Shown piece by piece: positions 35,308 through 43,188 of a stretch of 64,000 nucleotides of DNA (its first letter is position 1; each line of letters opens with the position of its first letter). The stretch is from Roseomonas nitratireducens (GTDB lineage: Bacteria > Pseudomonadota > Alphaproteobacteria > Acetobacterales > Acetobacteraceae). The stretch lies in the NCBI RefSeq assembly GCF_017813355.1, contig NZ_JAGIYZ010000008.1, forward strand, positions 1-64,000. The letters are read 5' to 3'. The notes under the pieces were generated by a model. That model made no database searches, had not been told where the DNA came from, and saw nothing but the letters and a program-made list of their open reading frames with translations. Position numbers and translations under genes: made by a program.

Positions 35308-36270
35308 TTAGGGGCGGCGTTGCTCGGGCGGCGCTGCGCTGCTCCTGCCATTGGCCTTAGCGAGCGTGTCCGTCGGCGTCTCCCCGAAGAGCGTACGGTA
35401 TTCCCGAGTGAATTGCCCAAGGTGCCAGAAGCCGAGGTCGAGCGCAGTGGTCTTGACCAGCGCGGTCGCGCCCTGCGGCCCGGCCAGCGCGCAGCGCACC
35501 AGGTTCAGCCTGCGGACGCAAAGATAGCGATGCACGCTCATGCGATAGACGGCGGCGAAGGCAGACGTCAGGAACCGTTCGCTGACGCCGAGCGCGGCAG
35601 CAATCTCCTGCGTGTAGACGGCGCAGCGGAGCGCGGCCGAGAGGACATCCTCCGCCGCCTTGACTACGCGCACGCGGCGGTGGAGCAGCAGGGCGCGATG
35701 CCGACCCTGCTCCATACGGCAGGCACGCATTGCCGATGACTTGGCCCAGGGCCTCGATCAGCGCATCCGGCACCGTGCCGGCGCGCGCCGCAGAAGGTCC
35801 GGCAGGGCGAAGAACCCCGCCTCGGCGCGGAGCCAGGCCTCGCCGCCGAAGGCCGCGAAGGCATCGTCGTCCATGATGATCCCGGACCAGCGCTGGGGGC
35901 CGTCCATTGTCACATGCATTTCCGCCCCGGGCTTCACGAAGACGCCCTGTCCTTCGGAGAAGGCAAGGCCGTTCACCCGCAGCCCCGATGTGAGGCTACC
36001 CCAGGGAAACAGGATTCCGCAGGCGCGCGGGAGCATCGCGCCGCGCGCAATATGCGCGTCGTCCGTTGCGTCATGGACCCGGAAGCGGCCGAGATCCACG
36101 AAGGCGAGACGGCTCCGGTAGCTGTCGTCCCGCGCGATGGGGATCGATTCGAGATTCGCGTCGCGTTGCGCTTCGGCCATGTCCTCGGGGCAGGTGAAGC
36201 GGCCCGCCCAGACGCTGGGCGCGGGCGGCAGGGAGTACGCCTCTCTGGATGAGATCACTGTCGAGGTCAT
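35308..36270 (-). pseudogene. AraC-family regulator, disrupted in the linker
   Basis: The N-terminal cupin-like half (MTSTVISSREAYSLPPAPSV onward, about 165 codons) and the C-terminal AraC HTH half (VSERFLTSAFAAVYRMSVHR, DLGFWHLGQFTREYRTLFGE) lie in the same frame but are separated by TGA (near 35758). The stretch between them reads as sensible protein in another frame (VPDALIEALGQVIGNACLPY). Two compensating indels within about 80 bp explain this best. It is either a recent pseudogene or a sequencing error. It would have regulated the efflux pair downstream. Confidence 0.75.
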
Positions 36271-36359
36271 GTCTGTTGAGTGTAGCGGTTGCCGCGCATC
36301 GGCAGAACGGCGTCACCAGAATATGCATGTGACCGAGGCATCGGTGGCGTACGGCGCGC

Positions 36360-36662
36360 TCAGCCCGACCGGGTGATCAGGCCGATGATCTGCACCGCGA
36401 TCAGCTTCACGATGGTGGCCGAGGGGAAGATCATTTCGCAGCCGATGTACGGCTGCTCCGTCGGCGCCATCCGTGTGGCAAATACGAGGATGGCCGGGTT
36501 GCCCTTCGCCCCGGAGGCGACGCCGAGAATGTTGTCACAGGGCAGCCGCAACAGGTAGTCGCCGATGCTGAGGATGATCACCGCCGTGGTCAGCACCACC
36601 AGGGCGAAGATGATCAGCAGCAGCGGCCCTTGCGAGGCCACGGTAGTGACGAAGGTCTGCAT
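36360..36662 (-). pseudogene. C-terminal fragment of an AspT/YidE-like transporter
   Basis: 100 codons containing two hydrophobic helices and CDNILGVASGAKGNPAILVF with ATRMAPTEQP and MIFPSATIVKLIAVQIIG. This is the tail of the second repeat in the aspartate:alanine-exchanger (Asp-Al_Ex) family. The rest of the roughly 550-residue protein is absent; upstream sequence switches to an unrelated tyrosine-recombinase remnant on the other strand. Not functional as it stands. Confidence 0.68.
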
Positions 36663-36698
36663 CGATTTGATGTCGGCAAGGGCTATGGCGGCGGGCGG

Positions 36699-37331
36699 AT
36701 GAATGTGCGCGACGCCGCCCTGCTTGGCCTGCTCGCCGCGCATGCGCCCCGTATCCGCTCCATCGCGGCGATGGAGATCGGGTAGCACATCCGGCGCACC
36801 GATACCGGCTACCAGATCCATTTCGGCGAGCAGGACACGAAGACCGAGGGGTACGTGACCTACGACATGCACCCCGAGCTTGTTCCAGTGTTCGATCGCT
36901 ACCTCTCGTCCGTTCGCCCGACCCAGCCGGGCAGCGCCTGCACCGCCGCGCTCTGGATCGGGACCAGGGGCAAGGCGCTGTTCACGCTCGACCTCGGCAA
37001 GGTTGTCCGTCGCCGAACGAAGCGCTGGTTTGGGCGCGCGGAGGGGCCGCACTGGTTCAGGAAATGCCTCCGCACGACGGCCTCCATGCTGTCTCCGGAA
37101 CTGGCGCTCGATGCCGGTGTTGCCCTTGGCCACAGCCCTCAGGTCTCGATCGACCACTACCTCAAGTCGCGCGGCACGGAGGCGCTTCGCCGTCATGGCG
37201 CACGGATCTCTCGGCTGCGGCGCGAAACGCGCGTGCTCGCCGAGCGGTTCTACCGGGAACGCGACGACACCAACGGGCAGCGGGTGGGGCATGATCGGCC
37301 CGGGCGAATCGTCAGAGGGGCTTCGCCATGA
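36699..37331 (+). pseudogene. Tyrosine recombinase (phage integrase family) remnant
   Basis: One frame with an in-frame TAG (36783-36785). Before it: MNVRDAALLGLLAAHAPRIR. After it: GYQIHFGEQDTKTEGYVTYD, the box-II-like GPHWFRKCLRTTASM, and GHSPQVSIDHYLKSRGTEAL, which should contain the catalytic Tyr. The N-terminal arm- and core-binding domains are missing. The stop overlaps the ATG of a serine recombinase (ATGA), so the two were once adjacent cargo of one mobile element. Confidence 0.75.
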
Positions 37332-37797
37332 GTCAGCACGTTGCCATCTACGCCCGGTACGCTCGGAGAACCAGCGCGAGGCCTCGATCGAGGACCAGTT
37401 GCGCATCTGCCGCGCCCGCGCCGCGCGCGAGGGCTGGACCGTCGTGGGGGAATTCTCCGACGCGGCGATCTCAGGCACCAAGGAGAAGCGCCCGGGTTTC
37501 GTCGCCCTGCGGGATGCCGCCCGCGCCGGCAAGTGCGACGTCATCCTCGCCGAGAGCCTCGACCGCTTCTCCCGCGACCTCGAGCACGTCGCGGCCTTCT
37601 ATAAGCAGGTGACCTTCTGCCGCGTGAAGCTCGTCACCCTCGCCGAAGGCGAGATCTCCGACTTCCATGTCGGGGTGAAGGGCGCCATGGGCGCGCTCTA
37701 CCTCAAGGACCTCGCGGCCAAGACCCATCGCGGCCTGGAAGGCAGGCTGCGCAAGGGACACTGCATCACCACGCCCGCCTACGGCTACCGCGTCGTC
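37328..37797 (+). pseudogene. N-terminal half of a large serine recombinase, frameshifted at the active-site serine
   Basis: Starts MSQHVAIYARY, then a one-base loss at about 37361. Family members read YARYSSENQRE, and the sequence TAC GCTCG GAG fits TAC AGC TCG GAG minus one A, which falls in a conserved Ser codon. The other frame then gives ENQREASIEDQLRICRARAA, LAESLDRFSRDLEHVAAFYK and GALYLKDLAAKTHRGLEGRL, ending at YGYRVVR. At 37798 it changes abruptly into the copied GMC sequence. Confidence 0.85.
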
Positions 37798-38473
37798 CGG
37801 CGAACCGGCGCATCGTCTGGCCGCGCCTTGCGGTCGAGGTGCTGCGCTGGGCCTTCACCGGCAAGGGCGTGCTGACCTGGTCGCCGGGGATGATGTCGCT
37901 GTTCGCCCGCACCGAGGAGGGGCTCGAGGCGCCGGACGTGCAGATCAATGGCGGGCCCTTGTCCTGGCAGGATGGGCGCATCGGCGTGCCGGAGACGGAG
38001 CCCGGCTTCACCCTGGGCGTGTGGCAGTGCCGGCCGCAGAGCCGCGGCACGGTGACGCTGCGATCCCCGCGGGCGGCGGACGCGCCCGCGATCGCGCCAC
38101 GCTTCCTAACCGAACGCGCGGACGAGGCCTGCGTGGTGCGCGGCCTGCGCCTCGCCCGCCGCTGGATGGCGGCGGAGCCGCTGCGCGGGATCGTCGCGCA
38201 TGAGGTCCGCCCCGGCCCCGATGTGGAGAGCGACGCGGCGCTGCTCGACTTCGCGAAGGCCACCGGGGGGACGGTCTACCACCCCTCCTGCACCGTGCGG
38301 ATGGGCGGGGATGCCGCCGCGCCGCTCGATGCGCGGCTGCGGCTGCGCGGGATCGACGGGCTGCGCGTGGTGGACGCATCCGTCTTCCCCGACATCCCGG
38401 TGTGCAACATCAACGCGACGGTGCTGTCGGTCGCGGAGAAGGCGGCGGATCTGATCGCGGAGGATATGCGGGG
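37798..38473 (+). repeat. Segmental duplication, copy 2
   Basis: Partner of 2598-3273; about 99% identical by eye, with seven substitutions. The left boundary is the serine-recombinase break at CGGCGAACC; the right boundary is three bases before the stop codon. No IS element borders this copy. Confidence 0.95.
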
Positions 38474-38477
38474 ATAG
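37798..38477 (+). pseudogene. Duplicated 3' fragment of the GMC oxidoreductase gene
   Basis: Encodes the last 220 or so residues of the GMC protein at 1673-3277, in frame and ending with its own TAG (38475-38477). It has the C-terminal substrate-side domain but no FAD-binding Rossmann motif, so it cannot be an active enzyme. Two visible amino-acid changes are Glu to Ala in RAADAP and Asp to Glu in GPDVESD. The nearest in-frame start-type codon lies well inside the copy (37839). Confidence 0.9.
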
Positions 38478-38485
38478 TACGGCGT

Positions 38486-38965
38486 CTAGCGCTGGCCCAT
38501 TCGCCGAAGCCCGTCCGGTTCGCGGCGGCGGCGGCGCAGCGTGACAAGATCGCCGGCGGCGAACCATCCAGTCAGTGCCGCGATCAGTGCCCCGCCGAGG
38601 ATCAGCCCGACGCTTCCCTCGCGCAAGCCCACCATCGCGACAAGAAGCATCAGCGTGGTGACGAGAACCAGCATGGCGAAGCGTCCGCGGATGACGCGCT
38701 TCCCGAGCCTCGGCATGCCCGGCGCATCGGCGTCCAGCGGCGTCAGCAATTCGCTCACGCGCGAGGACCGTGCCGTGGCAAGCGAAGCCATCAGCGCGGG
38801 CCATTCCAGCACGGCCCAGGCGAGCGCGAAGCCGATACCCGCCCCGCTCGCCACCACGTCGCCGCTCAGCGGCGCGGGATCGACCCAGCGCCAACCCGCG
38901 ACCCAGACGCCGGTCGCGGTGGCGCCGAGGATGCCACCCAGCACCGCGCGCACCTGCCGGGTCAT
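38486..38965 (-). CDS. Small hypothetical membrane protein
   Basis: 159 residues. About four hydrophobic segments (near 5-25, 38-58, 97-115 and 118-140) with a charged loop (SELLTPLDADAPGMPRLGKR) in the middle and a basic C-terminus. I recognise no family with confidence. It follows the Bug gene on the same strand with a 7-bp gap, so they are co-transcribed, and it could be a reduced TctB-like small subunit. That idea rests on position and size only. Confidence 0.62.
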   Translation of the reverse strand: MTRQVRAVLGGILGATATGVWVAGWRWVDPAPLSGDVVASGAGIGFALAWAVLEWPALMASLATARSSRVSELLTPLDADAPGMPRLGKRVIRGRFAMLVLVTTLMLLVAMVGLREGSVGLILGGALIAALTGWFAAGDLVTLRRRRREPDGLRRMGQR

Positions 38966-38972
38966 CGGGCCC

Positions 38973-39941
38973 TCACTCGTCGAACCGCAGCCCCTTCGCC
39001 CGGATCAGCGCGCTCCACTTCTCCGCCTCGGTGCGCATATGCGCCTGGGCCGTCGCGACGTCCGAGCCATCGGTCCCGACGAAGCCGACTTCCGCGACCC
39101 GCGCCTTCACGTCCGGCTGCGCCAGGGCGTGCCGCGCCGCGGCGTTCAGGCGGTTCACGACCGCGTCGGGGGTCGCGGCGGGCACCCACCACATCACCCA
39201 GGAATTCGCCTCGAAGCCCGGGGCGACGGTCTCGGCCATGGTCGGCACGTCGGGCAGGGCAGGCACGCGCTGCGGCGTGTTCACCGCCAGCGCCTGCAGC
39301 GCGCCGTCGCGCACTTGGCCCATCGTGGCCGGCATGTCGGCGAACATGAACTGGACAGACCCGGCGCGGATGTCGGTCAGGCCCGCCGCGGTGCCGCGAT
39401 AGTTCACCAGCGTGAAGTCCGCCCCGCGCATGGACTGGTACAGCACGGCGGCCAGCTGGTGCGGCGTGCCCGGCCCGCCCGTCGCGGCCGAGAAGCGGCC
39501 GGGATTGGCGCGCACGGCCGTGTCCCAGGCGCGCACATCGGCGAACAGCCCCGGCCGCGCCACCAGCACGAAGGGCGTCGTCGCCAGCAGCGAGACCGGC
39601 TTGAAGTCCGACAGCGCGTAGCCCGGGTCGCGCATCATGAAGGGCGCGATGACGGAGGAGATGGGCGCCAGCAGCACCGTATGCCCATCCGGCGCCGCGC
39701 GCGCGACGGAACGCGTGCCGACCGCGGCCCCCGCGCCGGGCCGGTTCTCCACCACCATGGGCTGGCCGAGGAAGGCCTGCATGTGCGGCGCCATGACGCG
39801 CGCGAGGATGTCGGGCGACCCGCCGGGGGCGAAGGGGTTGATCAGGCGGATCGTCTCCCGCGGCGCCCAGTCCTGGGCGCGCGCGGCGAAGGGAAGCGTG
39901 AGGCCGGCGGCGAGCGTCGCGCGGCGCGTGGTGCGGATCAT
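38973..39941 (-). CDS. Bug-family tripartite tricarboxylate solute-binding protein
   Basis: 322 residues. Signal peptide MIRTTRRATLAAGLTLPFAA with an ARA-Q cleavage site, then TIRLINPFAPGGSPDILARV, VVENRPGAGAAVGT, LVNYRGTAAGLTDIRAG and PALPDVPTMAETVAPG, all typical of the family. The protein binds a carboxylate in the periplasm. The large TctA permease gene is absent; only a small membrane protein follows. Orphan Bug proteins are common in Acetobacteraceae and Burkholderiales. Confidence 0.9.
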   Translation of the reverse strand: MIRTTRRATLAAGLTLPFAARAQDWAPRETIRLINPFAPGGSPDILARVMAPHMQAFLGQPMVVENRPGAGAAVGTRSVARAAPDGHTVLLAPISSVIAPFMMRDPGYALSDFKPVSLLATTPFVLVARPGLFADVRAWDTAVRANPGRFSAATGGPGTPHQLAAVLYQSMRGADFTLVNYRGTAAGLTDIRAGSVQFMFADMPATMGQVRDGALQALAVNTPQRVPALPDVPTMAETVAPGFEANSWVMWWVPAATPDAVVNRLNAAARHALAQPDVKARVAEVGFVGTDGSDVATAQAHMRTEAEKWSALIRAKGLRFDE

Positions 39942-40045
39942 GCAAACATCCCCGGATGGACGTGAAGCGGTGCGGGCGTTCTTGGCCGGGCGGCCGGCGG
40001 AGCGGACTTTGGCATGGCGGGGGCGCGGGACAAGACGGGGCGGCG

Positions 40046-40090
40046 CCCCTCCAGACCAGGACATCACCTGGAGGGGCTCCGCCCCTCCAG
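40046..40090. repeat. GC-rich hairpin/direct-repeat cluster between divergent genes
   Basis: CCCCTCCAGACCA occurs at 40046-40058 and 40082-40094. Between them is CTGGAGGGG (40068-40076), which pairs perfectly (9 bp) with either copy; the tighter hairpin has a CTCCG loop. The unit sits between a Bug gene and a penicillin-binding protein gene. It may be a small dispersed palindromic repeat or a bidirectional attenuator. Confidence 0.6.
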
Positions 40091-40174
40091 ACCACCGGGC
40101 CGCGGGCCGAAAGGCGCTCGGAACCCGATACACGGCATCGCGCCGGATCGAGCGGCGTGATACGCCTGCGATCA

Positions 40175-42004
40175 ATGCCCCGTGCCGTCGCGCCGCGGGC
40201 GCGGCGTGCCCCCTCCGCCGTCCCTGCACGACCCGCACCCCCCGCCCCCGCGCGACGCCGCCAGGCGCCGCGCCTGCTGCGTTGGGGCATCTCCCTGCTC
40301 GTCTGGGGCATGGTGGCGGGCTTCGCCGCGCTGCTCTGGTTCGCCTGGGACCTGCCGCGGCCGGAAGAAGCGCTGGGGGCGACGCGCCGCCCTTCCATCA
40401 CGCTGACTGCCGCGGACGGGTCGCTGCTCGCGACCAGCGGCGACCTGTATGGGGAGACGTTGCGCCTGGCCGACCTGCCGGCGCATGTGCCCGCCGCCTT
40501 CATCGCCATCGAGGACCGCCGCTTCAGGGACCATGGCGGGCTTGACCTGGTCGGCGTGGCGCGCGCCCTGGTGGCGAACGTCACCGCCGGGCGCGTCGTG
40601 CAGGGTGGCTCGACCCTCACGCAGCAATTGGCCAAGAACCTGTTCCTGACGCCGGAACGCAGCCTGCGGCGCAAGGTGCAGGAAGCGCTGCTCGCGCTGT
40701 GGCTCGAATACCGCTTCAGCAAGGACGAGCTGCTGACCATCTACCTCAACCGCGTCTATCTCGGCGCCGGGACCTTCGGCGTGGATGCGGCGGCGCGGCT
40801 GTATTTCGGCGTCTCGGCACGGCGGCTGACGGCGGGGCAGGCGGCGGTCATCGCGGGCCTGCCCAAGGCGCCGTCGCGGCTCAATCCGCGCGTCAATCCC
40901 TCCGCCGCCGTGGCGCGCGCGACCGAGGTGCTGGAGGCGATGGCCGAGACCGGCGCGCTCAGCCCCGCGGCCGCGATGCAGGAAGCCGAGCGCCTGCGCT
41001 TCCCGCCCGCCCCGTCGCGCGACGCCGGCTGGTTCGCCGACTGGGTGCGGGACGCGATCGGCGACCGCGCCCCGCGCCATGCCGACCTGCTGCTGCGCAC
41101 CACGCTCGATGCGCGGCTGCAGGCGGCGGTGGAAGCGCGGATCGACGCGCTGCTCGCCGGCCCCGGCCGCGCGGCGGGCGTCGCGCAGGGCGCGGTGGTG
41201 GCGCTCGATGCGCAGACCGGCGCCGTGCGCGCCATGGCCGGCGGGCGGGACTACCGCAGCAGCCCCTTCAACCGCGCGACCCAGGCGCGGCGGCAGCCGG
41301 GCTCGGCCTTCAAGCCCTTCGTCTTCCTCGCCGCGATCGAGGCCGGCGCCCGGCCGGAGGACATGGTCGCGGACGGGCCGATCACGCTCGGCGGCTGGTC
41401 CCCCGGCAATGGCGCCTGGCGCCCGCGCGGGGAGATCACGCTGGAGGACGCCTTCGCGCAATCGGTCAACACCGCCGCGGTGCGCCTGCTGCAGCGCGCC
41501 GGCGGGCCGCGCCCGGTGGCGGCGGTGGCGCAGCGGCTCGGCCTGCCCGGGCCCTTCCCGCGGGAGGCCTCGCTCGCGCTTGGCACCACGGAGGTGACGC
41601 TGCTCGACCTCGTCGCCGCCTATGCCGCCTTCGGCAATGGCGGGCATCGCGTCACGCCGCATGGCGTGGCGGAAGCGCTGGCGGAGGGGCGCGCCATCCC
41701 CTGGGCGGCGCCGCCGCGCGCGCAGGCGATGGCGCCCGAGGCGGCGGAGGCGATGCGCCGGATGATGGCCGCGACGGTCGCGCGCGGCACCGGGCGCGCG
41801 GCGGCGGTGCCGGGCCTCGCGGTGGCGGGCAAGACCGGCACCACGCAGGACAATCGCGACGCCTGGTTCGTCGGGATCGCCGGCGGGCTCGTCATGGGCG
41901 TCTGGCTCGGCAACGACGACGCGACGCCGATGGACGGCGTGGCCGGCGGCGGCCTGCCCGCGCGGCTGTTCCGGGAGATCCTCGAGACCGCGCGGGCGCG
42001 CTGA
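40175..42004 (+). CDS. Class A penicillin-binding protein (transglycosylase/transpeptidase)
   Basis: 609 residues. A Pro/Arg-rich cytoplasmic tail and one membrane helix (about 35-58) are followed by a GT51 transglycosylase (IAIEDRRFRDHGG, GGSTLTQQLAKNLFL, RKVQEALLALWLEYRFSKDE) and a transpeptidase with SAFK (near 379), SVN (near 430) and KTGTTQD (near 552). It polymerises and crosslinks peptidoglycan in the periplasm. It is shorter than E. coli PBP1a because the inserted domains are lacking. ATG 40175 is preferred; a GTG six codons upstream is possible. Confidence 0.92.
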   Translation: MPRAVAPRARRAPSAVPARPAPPAPARRRQAPRLLRWGISLLVWGMVAGFAALLWFAWDLPRPEEALGATRRPSITLTAADGSLLATSGDLYGETLRLADLPAHVPAAFIAIEDRRFRDHGGLDLVGVARALVANVTAGRVVQGGSTLTQQLAKNLFLTPERSLRRKVQEALLALWLEYRFSKDELLTIYLNRVYLGAGTFGVDAAARLYFGVSARRLTAGQAAVIAGLPKAPSRLNPRVNPSAAVARATEVLEAMAETGALSPAAAMQEAERLRFPPAPSRDAGWFADWVRDAIGDRAPRHADLLLRTTLDARLQAAVEARIDALLAGPGRAAGVAQGAVVALDAQTGAVRAMAGGRDYRSSPFNRATQARRQPGSAFKPFVFLAAIEAGARPEDMVADGPITLGGWSPGNGAWRPRGEITLEDAFAQSVNTAAVRLLQRAGGPRPVAAVAQRLGLPGPFPREASLALGTTEVTLLDLVAAYAAFGNGGHRVTPHGVAEALAEGRAIPWAAPPRAQAMAPEAAEAMRRMMAATVARGTGRAAAVPGLAVAGKTGTTQDNRDAWFVGIAGGLVMGVWLGNDDATPMDGVAGGGLPARLFREILETARAR

Positions 42005-42092
42005 ACCTCGTGCCGAGGCCGCGAAGGCGGCCCGCCGGTTGCCCGGCGAAGCCAAACAGCCTGGGAGTTCGCGCCCGGCCTTCGAGGGCACG

Positions 42093-42133
42093 AAAAAACA
42101 GGCCTACCGGCGGTCGATGCGGTCGACCACCGG
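42093..42133 (-). terminator. Intrinsic terminator of the downstream Bug gene (minus strand)
   Basis: Stem CCGGCGGTCGA (42107-42117) pairs with TCGACCACCGG (42123-42133) at 10 of 11 positions with a short loop. Read on the minus strand it follows the Bug stop by two bases and is followed within ten bases by TTTTTT (42098-42093). This is the best rho-independent terminator in the window. Confidence 0.8.
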
Positions 42134-42135
42134 CC

Positions 42136-43107
42136 TCAGTCGATCTGCGCGCCGGAGGCACGGACCACCGGCGCCCATTTCGCCACTTCCTCCCGCATGA
42201 AGGCGTCATAGGCGGCGGGGCCGAGCGGCCAGGGCTCGGCGCCGTAGTCGCGGACGCGCTGGGCGATGGCGGGGTCCTCCAGCGCGTTGACGATCTCCGC
42301 CCCCAGCCGCTCGCGGATCGCCTGGGGCACGCCCGACGGCGCGACGACGCCGTACCAGGACGCCACGTCGAAATCCGGCACGCCCTGTTCCTGCAGCGTC
42401 GCCAGTTCCGGCATGGTGCTGGCGCGCCTGGCGGTCGAGACGCCGAGCGCGCGCAGCATCCCCGCCAGCACCTGCTGGCGCGAGGCTGGGGCGTTGTCGA
42501 TCGCGAACAGCACCTCCCCGTTCAGCACGGCGGCCATGGACGGCGCGGTGCCGCGATAGGGCACATGCGTCACCTCGACGCCGGTGCGCATCCCGAACAG
42601 CAGTCCCGAGAGGTGGGAGGATGTGCCCGACCCGGCCGAGGAGAAATTCGCCCGCGCCGGATTGGCGCGGCAGAAGGCGATCAGCTCCGCGACCGTCTTC
42701 ACCGGCCCGTCGCCCTTGACGATCAGCACGTTCGGCATGGCGGCGATGCGCGCCACCCCCGGCAGGTCGCGCAGCGGGTCGAAGGACAGCCGGCGATAGA
42801 GCGTCGGCCCGATGCCGTGGGAGGCGATGTGGTTGACGTAGAAGGTGTAGCCATCGGCCGCGGCGCGCGCCGTCACCTCCGCCCCCACCATGCCGCCGGC
42901 GCCGGGGCGCGGGTCGATCACCATGGGCTGGCCGAGCCGCTCGCGCAGCCGGTTCTCCATCATGCGCAGGAAGATGTCCGAGACGCCGCCGGCCGCGCCG
43001 CCGATCACGTAGCGGATGGGCTTGTCGGGCCAGCCCTGCTGGGCGCGGACGGCGGGCGCGGCGAGCATCGCGCCGGCGGCGCCGGCAAGGGCGCGTCGGG
43101 TGATCAT
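42136..43107 (-). CDS. Bug-family tripartite tricarboxylate solute-binding protein
   Basis: 323 residues. The signal peptide (MITRRALAGAAGAMLAAPAV, cleaved near VRA-Q) is followed by IRYVIGGAAGGVSDIFLRMM, VIDPRPGAGGMVGAEV, VTHVPYRGTAPSMAAVLNGE and TLQEQGVPDFDVASWYG. It is a periplasmic carboxylate-binding protein with no adjacent TctA/B genes. The ribosome site GAGGAGG is well placed. It lies downstream of a methyltransferase gene on the same strand with an 81-bp gap and ends in a strong terminator. Confidence 0.9.
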   Translation of the reverse strand: MITRRALAGAAGAMLAAPAVRAQQGWPDKPIRYVIGGAAGGVSDIFLRMMENRLRERLGQPMVIDPRPGAGGMVGAEVTARAAADGYTFYVNHIASHGIGPTLYRRLSFDPLRDLPGVARIAAMPNVLIVKGDGPVKTVAELIAFCRANPARANFSSAGSGTSSHLSGLLFGMRTGVEVTHVPYRGTAPSMAAVLNGEVLFAIDNAPASRQQVLAGMLRALGVSTARRASTMPELATLQEQGVPDFDVASWYGVVAPSGVPQAIRERLGAEIVNALEDPAIAQRVRDYGAEPWPLGPAAYDAFMREEVAKWAPVVRASGAQID

Positions 43108-43188
43108 GGGCGTGTCCTCCTCGGCTCTGCGGCCGTCGGGGGAACACTAGGCCCGTTCGGCGCCCGGACGGAACCGGGACCCGCGCGG

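Noticed and set aside
37839-38477. Independent 212-residue GMC-like gene
   Set aside because: It is the truncated duplicate of the GMC 3' end, without the FAD-binding half and without its own upstream signals.
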